Of a stretch of DNA of 64,000 nt, positions 22,501 to 31,690 are shown in pieces. The DNA is taken from NCBI RefSeq assembly GCF_964199755.1, contig NC_133896.1, positions 84,862,215-84,926,214 of the forward strand, written 5' to 3'. The DNA is from Larus michahellis. Its lineage: Eukaryota > Chordata > Aves > Charadriiformes > Laridae. A program made the position numbers and the translations under genes. A model generated the notes under the pieces. The model saw only the letters and a program-made list of their open reading frames with translations. It searched no databases and was not told the origin of the DNA. Every line of letters starts with the position of its first letter. Positions within the stretch are counted from its first letter, which is position 1.

Positions 22501-25500
22501 GTATCCCCGTCCTTTTATGCTGATTCTTTGTCACCACCTCTTTAAAGAACAGAGCTGTATCCTGTGTTTACTTCTGGTGTTGTTACTGATGTAGGGGTGA
22601 ATGTATTAAATGGTATTATTTAACCAGGCTTGCTTGTTCTTACAGCTTGCAGGGACAGCAGTTCTTGCAATTGGACTATGGCTTCGGTTTGATTCACAGA
22701 CCAAAAGCATCTTTGAACTGGAATCCAACAACACGACATTTTACACAGGTAAGCGAGGAGATGGCTTGGGGTGATAGATCAGGCTTCTGCGCCCTGATTT
22801 CCTGGCTGCTAGAAACCATCTTCCTCAAAGGTTAAAGACAAAAACAGCCCGAGACAGCCTCGATGGGGCAGAGAGCAGCTTCCCCTGGCAGGTTCAGCGG
22901 CCCAGCCCCTGCTGTGAGCAGGCAGCAGCAGTGTCACACCATCAGTTTCTTGGCTCTTTATGCATTGCGCTTAATCTTTTTTCCCAGCTTAGACCCTGCG
23001 GTTCCTCTTTGGGCACTGTTGGTAAGTGTCTTGTAGTCCCAGGGACTCCTGGTAGACGGGGAGCACACCTCTTCCTGATGTTTCTCACAGTGATTCAGTG
23101 AAGTTTCACTCTAAACTAAATGAGTAGTCGCAGATGACATCAATAACTGTTTCATTTTTTTTTCCCCCAACGTGACAAACCTAAGCTACCCAAAACCACA
23201 ACTCTATTGCCTCATCTCTCATAAAGAGCGTATGTACTGTTGTCTAACTCTTACAGCCCTATGTATGCTCGTTTATACTGGACATTATGGCAAGGATGCA
23301 CAAATATCTTGGTCTATATTAGCAACTATTACAGGCAACCTAGATCAATGTAGCCTTAGCTAGGCCAGGTGGAAGTTATTCATAAATATTCTCTGGTCTT
23401 ACAGGATTCTAGTCTGGGCTTCCCACAGGCAAAGCCTGGGACAGCTTGATTTCTAATTAGGGGATAAACACACATGGTTTTGGTTTGCTATTATGATGTC
23501 TTAGAGTTCCTAATGAAATCAGATTTTATCCAAACTGTAAGATTTTGATCTCTGCAGTCACTTTTAGGCTTGGACAGAGGGAACACATGCTTCTTTGGTT
23601 GTCATCTGTAGGGGCTCAAACCCTTTTTGAAACCAAGTAGCTGAGTTTGAAGACCTCAAACAATTGGGAACAAAGCAAATTCAAATACGTACCTTTCTTA
23701 ACATACGTGTCTGTCATCTTGGATTTGGATAATCCTTATACATACATGTTTCACATCCCTGCAGCACCTAGATCTGCCATGTCCTGTGTGGCATCGGTCG
23801 TTAGCCATCCACAGTGTGGTTAGGTTGGTCTTTCTCTTGCCGAGGAAAGTGGCTCTTCTGCTGAGCTACTTAATCTCTCACAGCATCTGAACTGGTGTTT
23901 CAAGGGTCAGTACAGACCATGTAAGGCATATGCTGGTAGGTGCAGCTGAAGTGGACACCTTGTAGTACCAGGGTAGCCTATGCCTACAGGGAGTACTACT
24001 AGGAATGATGAATTAGGCTCGTTAGAGACTGTAGCCGAGCATATTGAAATAGTTGTGCAACTTCATGAAAGAGGCCACAGGCATGGGGACAGCTTATCTG
24101 TGAGAAATCTTGTATGCCACCCTTGATATGCTGGTGTGGTAGCAAACTGGGTGTATCTTGCTGCTGCCACAAAGATTTCTAGATGCTTTTAACTGGGCCT
24201 TGGAAAGGGAACAGAAGTCTAAACTTAGCCATTGAGCTGAATATTTAACAAGTCTTATTTTGGGTAGTCTAAAACAACTCTTTCACCTCCTAAAACATAA
24301 AAGTTTTATGTTTTGATACTTAAGTTACTGGCTGAACGCAGCAAAACAGAGAAGCAAACCTACTTGAAATCTCTGTAGGTTAGTTTTAAAAAGTTTAATA
24401 GGAATTACTGGGTTGACATGCTTTTCTGGGAGTAGTTACTGACTGCAGTTTCCAATAGGAAGTTGAAAGAATGTGTTAATTGGCACCTAGTAACAAAGCA
24501 GGTTACCTCAAAAGCTTTCTATGCTACTGAAAATAAACTACTGAACTAAGAGGTTCTGATGGACTCTCTTTCAAAATGCAAAAAGTTTAAGCTAGGGTGA
24601 AAAAAGTGGTGCAGGAATTTCCTGCTGATAAGAAATGTCAGACTTAATCACTTACATATGCTTAATCAAGTAGATGTTTATTTGGGCAGCTAATCCAATT
24701 CATTAATTAAATTAATTAAAATCCTAAGGTTTGCATCTAGGAAATAGCATTTGTGAATGCTTATGTATGGCTTTCTTTAAGTAGTATTGATTGAGTCTCT
24801 GAAGGCCAGAACTCTATTTTTGTCTCTCTTGATAAAAATGTCATACTAATGCTACATGCTTTATGCTGTTTCGTCTCATGTTTCACCACCTCAATAACAC
24901 TTTCCTGCCATCCTTTGGGAGTAGTTTTCCTCACTACCTCTTGCTGCTCTCCCCAGCTAGCAGCTGTAATGCTTAAGCTGGCAGTTTGCAAGTTTAAAAG
25001 AGGAGGTTTGGGCATAATGGTGCCTTTTAGCCCAGAAACGTGCTGCCCTCTATGCTCCAACACACTACCTGAATTCTGGGCAGAACGGTCTACAGGCTCA
25101 GCCACTTGGTATGGTTTGAAGGTTTGCAAAAGCAGAAAAGGCTGAGTTTCTTGTAGTTAGAGAGGCTCTCAATTTAGGCAGCTGAAGCGTAGACTTGTAC
25201 CACCATGACTGATGGAATAATTTGGTGTTTCCTGATGGAAAAACATTTAAAGCCTTATGACAGATTGTTATGATGTCTTTTAAATACCCATTCTGTTAGA
25301 GCTAGCATGCTTCAAGGACTCTCAGGTTGTGATAAATCACTAGTTCCACTTGTCTCTAACTGCAGCACACTCTTCATCTGAAGTTAAGTTGATAACTCTG
25401 GCTCTGAGCCAGTTTTAAAGTGTGTCTTACAGTTTGACTTAGATGGCTTTATCTTACCCGTTTTCTAAAACTTGTGGAACTGCAGTAGTGGTACACATTA

Positions 25501-28500
25501 ATTGTTGTAAGTTGAAGTTTTTATTTATCAATGCACTTCCCCACAAGTTTTGAGATGTGTTTAATTTGAAAATTAAGCACAACCCTCCCTCTCTTTTTTT
25601 TTTTTTTGCTTGGAACACCTCACTAAAGAAACTTAAATTTTGGCAAAAGCTACAAGTGCTATTTGTGGAGCCACTAATTTCATACCTTGCTGCTGAGGTC
25701 TCAACTAGCCTGTATTACATGTGTCTGTTCTCCTCCCTAGGAGTTTACATCCTTATTGGAGCTGGTGCACTTATGATGCTGGTTGGTTTCTTGGGATGCT
25801 GTGGTGCGTTGCAGGAATCTCAATGTATGCTTGGCCTGGTAAGTGTTCAGAGTAGTGTTTAAATTTTTAGCAGCAAGATGAGAAAGGAAGGGAAACATTA
25901 CTGTGAAGTTAAAGGGCAGCAGATGCTGATCGTTTTGGCTCCACAATGTTTAAACTCAGGGTCACCTACATAGTGCTAAAATGTTAAATACAGTTTCTAT
26001 TTCTGGCCCTAAATTCAAATGTCTGTGTTGTATTTAAATACAGGATGACTTCAGGAGTTAGTGACACAGTCAGACATTGACATATCAAGGCTGGGAGTAT
26101 GTGTGTACACAGAACTAAAATGTTGATAGAAGTAATGCTATCTACTAAACAGTTTGTCCTGAACTCTGAAGGCTGTGCAATCTTTAATCTTTGAGACCAG
26201 AACTGTGGTATTTGATCCTTGAAACAACAAGCCTCTACTGTTCATAATAGCAGGATGAGCTCTTCTAGTTGACAACTGCTCGACAAGCCAATTATTGGAG
26301 AGCAACCTCATTGTTTTCAGACTGGAGGGGCCAGTGGAGCTTACTGGTTTCATGCACATCTGTACACTTGTGGAACTACTCATCCAAATAACCAGAAGAC
26401 TTAGTTAATAAAAGACTAGAGCGGGTGAAAGAACAAGTCCCCTTCTGTGTCATGAAAGAAGTTAATTTCATATGTTTCTTGCAAAATGGTGCCTCAGGCC
26501 CTTTGTTGTACTTCTGAACATATCTCATTAAAGTGCCTTTAAATGGTAGTAGTGTTCTGGACCTGGTAGTCGATTAAACACAGATGACGCTTATTTTTAT
26601 TTTATGGGATACATAACAAAGAAATGGCCATTAGGTCTCTGGGAGTTGGTGGCAAGCTAGGTATTAAGTAATGACTCCTAAAGCAATAGGGGTGACAAAA
26701 CAGAGAAAAGAACTAGTGTCAACTGTTGTGATCTGGGTGACCTGGGCAACTTCAAAGTCTGAGTGAACAGATGATTGGTTTTAATTAACACTGATCAAAA
26801 AGGAGGACTTCTGCTTGGAAGACACTGCCAGGCTTTCTGACGCTCCTGGGAGGAAGTGCTGACCTAGTGCGGTGTGTCCTCTTTCCTAGTCTTACCAGTG
26901 TTTCAGACCTCCAACTGGAAACTAGTGAAGTGACAGTTCTCACAAGGCTGAATGCTGGGGACCGGACAAACTTGCGATGTATAGCGTGATGCTGTTTTGT
27001 GGTGCTGTGGTCTTAATTAATGATGTGGTCTGTCTTTTTCTAGTTCTTCCTCTTCCTTTTCGTGATTTTTGCCCTTGAAATTGCTGCTGCGATCTGGGGA
27101 TTTGCAAATAAAGAAAAGGTATGCTGCTCTTAAAAGTTGGCAGGGTGGTGGGATGCTGGAACAGGTTGCCCGGAGAAGCTGTGGATGCCCCATCATTGGA
27201 AGTGTTCAAATCCAGGTTGGACAGGGCTTTGAGCAATCTGATGCTGTGAAAGATGTCCCTGCCCATGGCAGGGGGGTTGGACTAGGTGATTTTTTTTTTA
27301 AAGGTCCCTTCCAACCCAGACCATTCTATGAGTGTGCCCTCAGAAGGTTATCAGTCTGCTGAAAACTACACTAGTACTCATCAAACCTTGATTACCCAGG
27401 GAATTTGGGGCAGAGGAAGAACATGCATTCTAGGGGGGAAAAAAAAAATACAAGAAATGAAACTCTAATATTTAGCAACAAGACCGTAGCAGAGAAGTCA
27501 GAATTCGAGATGCTGTGGCATGCTAGAAATGCCCTCCAGGCAGTACCTGTCTGACCTGTGTGGCAAAGTGGGCCATCAGTGGAGCTTTACCATTTCTAGA
27601 TATGAGATAGGTCAGCTATGGGCTGAATGTTTCTCCTCTAAAATGTGACTGATCTGGGCTGTCTCTTCCCAAGTAGTCAAGATTCTGTCTTGTTTCAAAA
27701 TAAGGTGCTTGGTGGTCAGGGTTGCTTCTCTGCTTATGTTACACAACGGGGGAATATAGCAACTTTTGGGGTACAGAAACGAATAGGGAATACTTTTGTG
27801 TAACCAATGGGCAAAGACTCAGTTCTCTCACTCCACCTAGAATATGAAGTGTTCGGAAGGGAAACTCCAAATCTTATCTGTTCAGGTGTGGCTTTTAAGG
27901 TGAGTGTACCATTTAGGCTCACCTGTTCTGGATAAGAAATGCTGTCCACCCTCTGTTTCTACTTGTCAAAAAGATGGGTATTGCAGGCTGCAGAACTTTT
28001 AATGACTGACTTGAATCAAAAAAAGTTTTCCATAATTAATATTAAGGTAAGACAGTAATACACCACAACTCTTTGCAATCTTGTAGGTTATTGAAGAGTT
28101 AAAGGACTTCTACGTGGAAACCTATGAAAAGAGATCTCAAGCAGCTGCCAGAGAAACCCTGAAAGCATTTCAGTTAGCTGTAAGTACATGGTTATACTTA
28201 AACTAGACAGTAATGGGGCTTGTTCACACTGTTCTCCATGTCATCCAATCCCCTGTACAGCTCTAGTACCTTACTAACTAGAAGAAACCAAGGGAGTATT
28301 AGTAACAAATTGCAGAGAAGATACTTTTGTATAGTATTAGTGAATTGAGTATGCTTTGTTTTTTGTCCCTTTGAACCTCTGAAACGTGTAGAACTAGTTC
28401 TTGTTTTCCTAAAACTCAGAAGCAAGCTGGGAAATTCTAGATCTGTGGAATTGATCTAGAGGCACCATAGTATGCATACCTGCATGTCTATGAGGAGCTT

Positions 28501-31403
28501 ACCTTTGTGTCTGTAAGGAGTACAGGCTGTCACCAAAATTAATGCGTGTATACCTAATGAGATCTAGCTCTTCCTTTCAGAATCTTGGCCTTTAATGTAA
28601 TAAAGGCTTTTTAAAATTAGGTTTATAGCAATCACATTGGGAGGACTTCTAAGCAAATTTGCATAAGGACTGTAATAAAACATAATGTAATCTATTTCTT
28701 TTTTACCAAATACAGTGCAAAAATAAGGATTCTTTAACCTGGTTCTCCTTTCTTGTTTTCTTTTGTAGCTAGACTGCTGTGGTCTTAAAGGAGCTCTTGA
28801 GCAGCAGTTCATGGACACCTGTCCGAAGAAGACCATGGTGGAATCATTTTCTGTACCGGTAAAGCATGACTTAATTCACCATCAGCTCTGCCCCATGAGT
28901 AGAATGAGAAACATGTTTCTGAATAAACCCTTTCAGTCCATGGGAAATTCCCACATCACACTTAGCAACCTATCTCTATGACTATAATCAGCCCAGTTGT
29001 GGAAAATCAACATACTGTCACTGTGGAAAGAACAAGCAGGGTCAGCAGGAAATGTGAACTTGTGCAGGAAATGTGTAGTCTGCATGTCAGTAAACTCGCT
29101 GGCGTGATGGACAGCATAAGGCCAAAACTTCACCTAAAAACAAAAAAAAAAGAGCTCCGTTCTCCTGGCTGCTCCTAACACCAAAGCACGGGGGTAGAGG
29201 GGAGTGTAATGCATTGTTTAGGTGACTGTGTTGCTGCGAAGCCAATTCTCTGAATCAGGTTCCCATGTTGAAATATTGCTGCAAAGGTGCCTGTACGCCA
29301 CAGATACAGGAGAGGCATCTTGTGTGGTTCTTAATCATGCCTTTTCCTGTTACTCTTACAACAGTCCTGTGCTCTTGCTTTATGCTCCAAGAGAGCCTGT
29401 GTAAGTCTTCCGTAGAAAATAAGGTTCTTACAATGCAGGAATTGAATTAGTGACTTGATTTTATTCACATTACTTGTCCTCACCCTTTCACTACAGATGG
29501 CTTTTTCTTTCAAATATCTGACCACATGAGACATTTCAGTCTGTATTTAGACTGCCTTTAGTCTGCCCATACAGTATGCAATGAGTTAGACTATATGGGA
29601 GTACTTGAGGCAGCATGCAGGTTTTATTGTTTGCTTTTGTTTTAAGTGCTTCAGCTGTTGACTTAATCCTGTGATGTGTTTATGGCCTAGTCCCAACTGT
29701 AGGGGGGAAAAAATGCCAGTAGGTAGATTGCAAAATTAAAGGGACGTAATGGTGTGGCTGATCTGCGTGCCTCTGTGTAAGAAGCAGTACTGTATCGATA
29801 CTCTGATTTAACTGATTAATTCTTGCCACTATGTCCCTGTAATTCTCAATTTGGTCTTTCCTTTGGATTGGTCAAAGAACAATTAAAGAAAAGTCGTTTT
29901 CAGCAGCTCACTGTGGTATCCTGCTGGAATAAGTAGGGCAGGAGTTGGGATGAGACCAGCCACCAGGCTTTTAAAGACTTTTACCTGTGTAAAAGTTCCT
30001 TTTTCTTGGATACGATGTGTCTTTGGGGAAAGGACTGTACTTAGATTTTTCTTTAGTTGCAATGGTAATTCATTATCCTGGGAGCTTCAGACTGGGACCT
30101 CCATGAATCTACTCGTAGCCTAGCATGTATGCATGCAGCTCAAGAAATCCTGAGGTGTCTGCAAAATTACAACAGGAGATATCAAGAGTGGCTTCAAATT
30201 TATTTGGAGAAGGGCTGAGTAGTACAGCAACCTAAATGCTGACAGCTCTTACTAACAAGCCAAGTCTGGTACAACTGCTGTTGGTCCTGATCTACCTGAT
30301 CAGCTGCAGGTGTTGAGAAGGGAATCCTGCTGTAGCCAAGCCATGGTTAAGAGGTTTAAATACTTGAAGAGTAGATTTAAACTCCTCCACCAACTTTTGT
30401 GTTGGAACATCTCTGGCCCGCTTTAAAGCTGTGAAAATAAAGACCAGTTCAAAGCAGCTTTCAAAAGATGAGCCATCATCTCTAGTGGAAGCAGAAGTGG
30501 TCCAAGCAGAAACAAACCTTTCATATGTATGAACTGCTAATGAACAGTTTTTCTTTTCAGTCGTGCCCTGCTGCCATTGATAATGTCTTCAATTCGAAAT
30601 TGAACGTGATTGGAGCAGTTGGCCTTGGCATTGCTGTAATAATGGTGAGTTTCTAGATTATTTGGAGGGTAACTGTATGGCCAAAGGCTATTTCTGGCAG
30701 AAGTCTGCTGAATGCTGCCTGGCATTCCCATTCCACTGCTGACAAGTACCGGCAGGATGAGGGTGTGCGCTGCGAGGGCCCCCAGGCAGCGCAGAGGGTG
30801 GGGTGTCTTGGACCTCCCTGCTTCTGCTTTGGATTAGGATCTGCCTCCTTGTAGTTTTAGCTGTGGTGAAGTTGTACTGGTAGTGTATGTCTATATAGGG
30901 CAAATATGTATTTGTCGTGTTGCCAGCCCACTTCTTGATCCCAGTATCTCTCAGGCATCCTTGTTTTTTGTTTCCTTTATAACAATTAAAGACTGCCAGA
31001 GAACTGAAATAACAGTGCTGCTAGTAAGAAAATTTGCACTTATTTGCTTGACTTCTGGAGGAAAGGCAAACAGTTTGATTTGCATCCACGGATGCAAATA
31101 TACCGTAATGATCAAAGATTTCTTAGGAGATACATAGCAGTGGTTTATAGCTGATATATTTGGAAGTTATTGAGGGTGAAGGGATTTGAGAATGGACTGG
31201 AATTTGGGGGGGGGGGCTGTCTCTGCAGGATAGAGTTAATATGGCCTCTGGGTCAGGAAGAGCAGCTACACTTGTCCCTATGTTGACAGAAGAATGTGCT
31301 TTGCTCCCCTGATTTCTAATGTTTGCTTTCTTTACAGATTTTCGGCATGATATTCAGTATGGTCCTCTGCTGTGCTATCCGCAAAAACAGAGAAATGGTC
31401 TAA
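10463..31403 (+). CDS. CD9: Tetraspanin CD9, complete coding region in 8 exons
   Basis: Joining 10463-10528, 22646-22748, 25741-25838, 27044-27118, 28087-28179, 28769-28858, 30561-30644 and 31338-31403 gives a 675-nt frame of 224 residues plus stop. Every intron is GT-AG and every phase closes. The protein starts [22 protein letters not shown] and ends [10 protein letters not shown], both diagnostic of CD9. It has four membrane segments (about 12-35, 57-80, 87-110 and 194-217), a small loop with N-glycosylation sequons at Asn50 and Asn51, and a large loop carrying Cys148-Cys149-Gly150, Cys163 and Cys177. Membrane-proximal cysteines 9, 76, 77, 85, 214 and 215 are candidate palmitoylation sites. 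CD9 is a plasma-membrane organiser that binds integrins and EWI-family proteins, acts in adhesion and cell or gamete fusion, and is abundant on exosomes. Human CD9 has 228 residues. Confidence 0.97.
11046..11062. repeat. C17 homopolymer in CD9 intron 1
   Basis: Seventeen cytosines lie within a longer C-rich run that starts at 11039. A G-rich run lies about 50 bases upstream, near 10992-11003. The minus strand is a run of G, so G-quadruplex formation is possible. Confidence 0.9.
14530..14760 (+). mobile_element. Ancient CR1-like fragment
   Basis: The order of phrases resembles an old CR1 3' region: a GGATTCTTCAGCCTGGAAG block, then AAAGGTCTGTAGGATCAC, then AGAACTGAGGGGCATTAAG. All are well diverged from the younger copies in this window. 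Boundaries and subfamily are uncertain, and it may instead be a related L3/CR1-superfamily relic. Confidence 0.5.
15298..15630 (+). mobile_element. CR1 LINE, 5'-truncated, in CD9 intron 1
   Basis: A typical CR1 3' end: a TACCTAAAGGGGGCCTACAG block, then GGAGATTTAGATTGGATAT, then AGGTTGCCCGG, then CCCTGCCCATGGCAGGGGGG, ending ATTCTATGATTCTA at 15630. Only the end of the element is present and no reverse-transcriptase coding sequence remains. It is in the same orientation as CD9. Confidence 0.95.
20984..21052 (+). repeat. Copy A of a dispersed sequence block (CD9 intron 1)
   Basis: This block begins TGGCTCTTTATGCATT, contains a TCTTTTTCCCAGCT core and continues into CCCTGCAGCTCTTCTTTGAG. A clearly related block with the same start lies in intron 2, about 2 kb downstream. 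They may be two fragments of an unidentified old repeat family or a local duplication. Confidence 0.65.
22646..22748 (+). CDS. CD9: CD9 coding exon 2
   Basis: Encodes residues 23-56 plus the first base of codon 57: the rest of membrane segment 1 and the small extracellular loop. Two overlapping N-X-T sequons lie at Asn50 and Asn51 (NNTT). The acceptor TTCTTACAG and donor GTAAGC are both strong. The exon ends in phase 1. Confidence 0.96.
22951..23025 (+). repeat. Copy B of the dispersed sequence block (CD9 intron 2)
   Basis: Shares the 16-base start TGGCTCTTTATGCATT with copy A, then a TTTTTTCCCAGCTTAGACCC core and a CTCTTTGGGCA end. The match is interrupted by small indels. It lies about 200 bases downstream of exon 2. 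Confidence 0.65.
25741..25838 (+). CDS. CD9: CD9 coding exon 3
   Basis: Encodes residues 57-89: membrane segment 2 ([18 protein letters not shown]), the Cys76-Cys77-Gly inner-loop motif and QESQCMLGL. These sequences are strongly conserved in CD9. It begins in phase 1 after a CCTCCCTAG acceptor and ends in phase 0 at GTAAGT. Confidence 0.97.
27044..27118 (+). CDS. CD9: CD9 coding exon 4
   Basis: Encodes residues 90-114, most of membrane segment 3 and the start of the large loop (ending [12 protein letters not shown]). The 75-nt length matches the equivalent exon of the mammalian gene as I know it. A CR1 element begins only about 23 bases past its GTATGC donor. Confidence 0.96.
27142..27332 (+). 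mobile_element. CR1 LINE fragment in CD9 intron 4
   Basis: Contains the CR1 3' blocks CTGGAACAGGTTGCCCGGAG, GTGTTCAAATCCAGGTTGG and CCCTGCCCATGGCAGGGGGG, and ends at the tail CCATTCTATGAG. The 3' unit is interrupted by a T10 run at 27290-27299 within the GATCTTT-type motif. It is a 5'-truncated copy in plus orientation. Confidence 0.95.
28087..28179 (+). CDS. CD9: CD9 coding exon 5
   Basis: Encodes residues 115-145, helices of the large extracellular loop ([20 protein letters not shown]...ETLKAFQLA). It is 31 codons, two fewer than the equivalent human segment, which explains half of the 4-residue difference in total length. Phase 0 at both ends, with a CTTGTAG acceptor and GTAAGT donor. Confidence 0.95.
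28769..28858 (+). CDS. CD9: CD9 coding exon 6
   Basis: Encodes residues 146-175, starting LDCCGLKG with the tetraspanin CCG signature (148-150), then Cys163 in the TCPKK motif, and ending ESFSVP. The Ser171-Phe172 pair is at the position of the SFQ motif that is important for gamete fusion in mouse CD9. It is 90 nt long, the same as the human exon. Confidence 0.97.
30561..30644 (+). CDS. CD9: CD9 coding exon 7
   Basis: Encodes residues 176-203: Ser-Cys177-Pro, the last large-loop helix, and the start of membrane segment 4 ([12 protein letters not shown]). A TTCTTTTCAG acceptor and GTGAGT donor bound it, with phase 0 at both ends. Confidence 0.97.
31338..31403 (+). CDS. CD9: CD9 coding exon 8 with stop
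   Basis: Encodes residues 204-224, [21 protein letters not shown], then TAA. The juxtamembrane Cys214-Cys215 pair and the terminal NREMV are typical of CD9. Confidence 0.98.
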   Translation: MFGMIFSMVLCCAIRKNREMV

Positions 31404-31690
31404 GAGCTAAAAACCCAAGACTGCTGCACTATAAAAAAAATCTTTGTCATTAACTTTAGCGTTCTGAAAGCATTTCTAAAAAGTTATATATTTGTTACCT
31501 TTTTAATGCTTTATTTGGTACTGATATAGGTTTGCTTTTTATGTTATGGGTTAAAATGAGAAAGGTATATCTGACTCAAGACAAATATTGTACATAAAAT
31601 ATCTGACTTTCTTGAAACTTATGTAATTTGGATGTAATTTATGTTGGAGACAATTTGATACTTAATAAAGAATAAGACATATTGTATGTT
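31404..31690 (+). other. CD9: CD9 3' UTR
   Basis: AT-rich sequence of roughly 280 bases between the stop codon and the likely cleavage site. It contains several ATTTGTTA/TTTAAT-type U-rich stretches. No later poly(A) signal looks stronger, so a short 3' UTR is the simplest reading. Confidence 0.8.
31664..31669 (+). terminator. CD9: CD9 poly(A) signal AATAAA
   Basis: A canonical AATAAA hexamer 260 bases past the stop codon. It is followed within 20-30 bases by GTATGTTTGTGG, a GU-rich downstream element, so cleavage is expected near 31680-31690. Confidence 0.85.

Larger units (their letters stand above)
10529..22645 (+). other. CD9: CD9 intron 1 (12.1 kb)
   Basis: The first intron is by far the largest, typical for tetraspanin genes. 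It begins in the CpG island, contains a C17 tract at 11046-11062, an ancient CR1-like segment near 14.53-14.76 kb, a clearer CR1 at 15298-15630, and an A-run near 18292-18309. Open frames inside it are short and overlap on both strands. I saw no additional exon. Regulatory elements often occur in long first introns, but none is demonstrable here. Confidence 0.85.

Noticed and set aside
24761-25129. A 122-codon minus-strand frame in CD9 intron 2
   Set aside because: It has ordinary-looking composition, but no known domain, no poly(A) tail or duplication marking a retrocopy, and an overlapping 98-codon frame on the plus strand.
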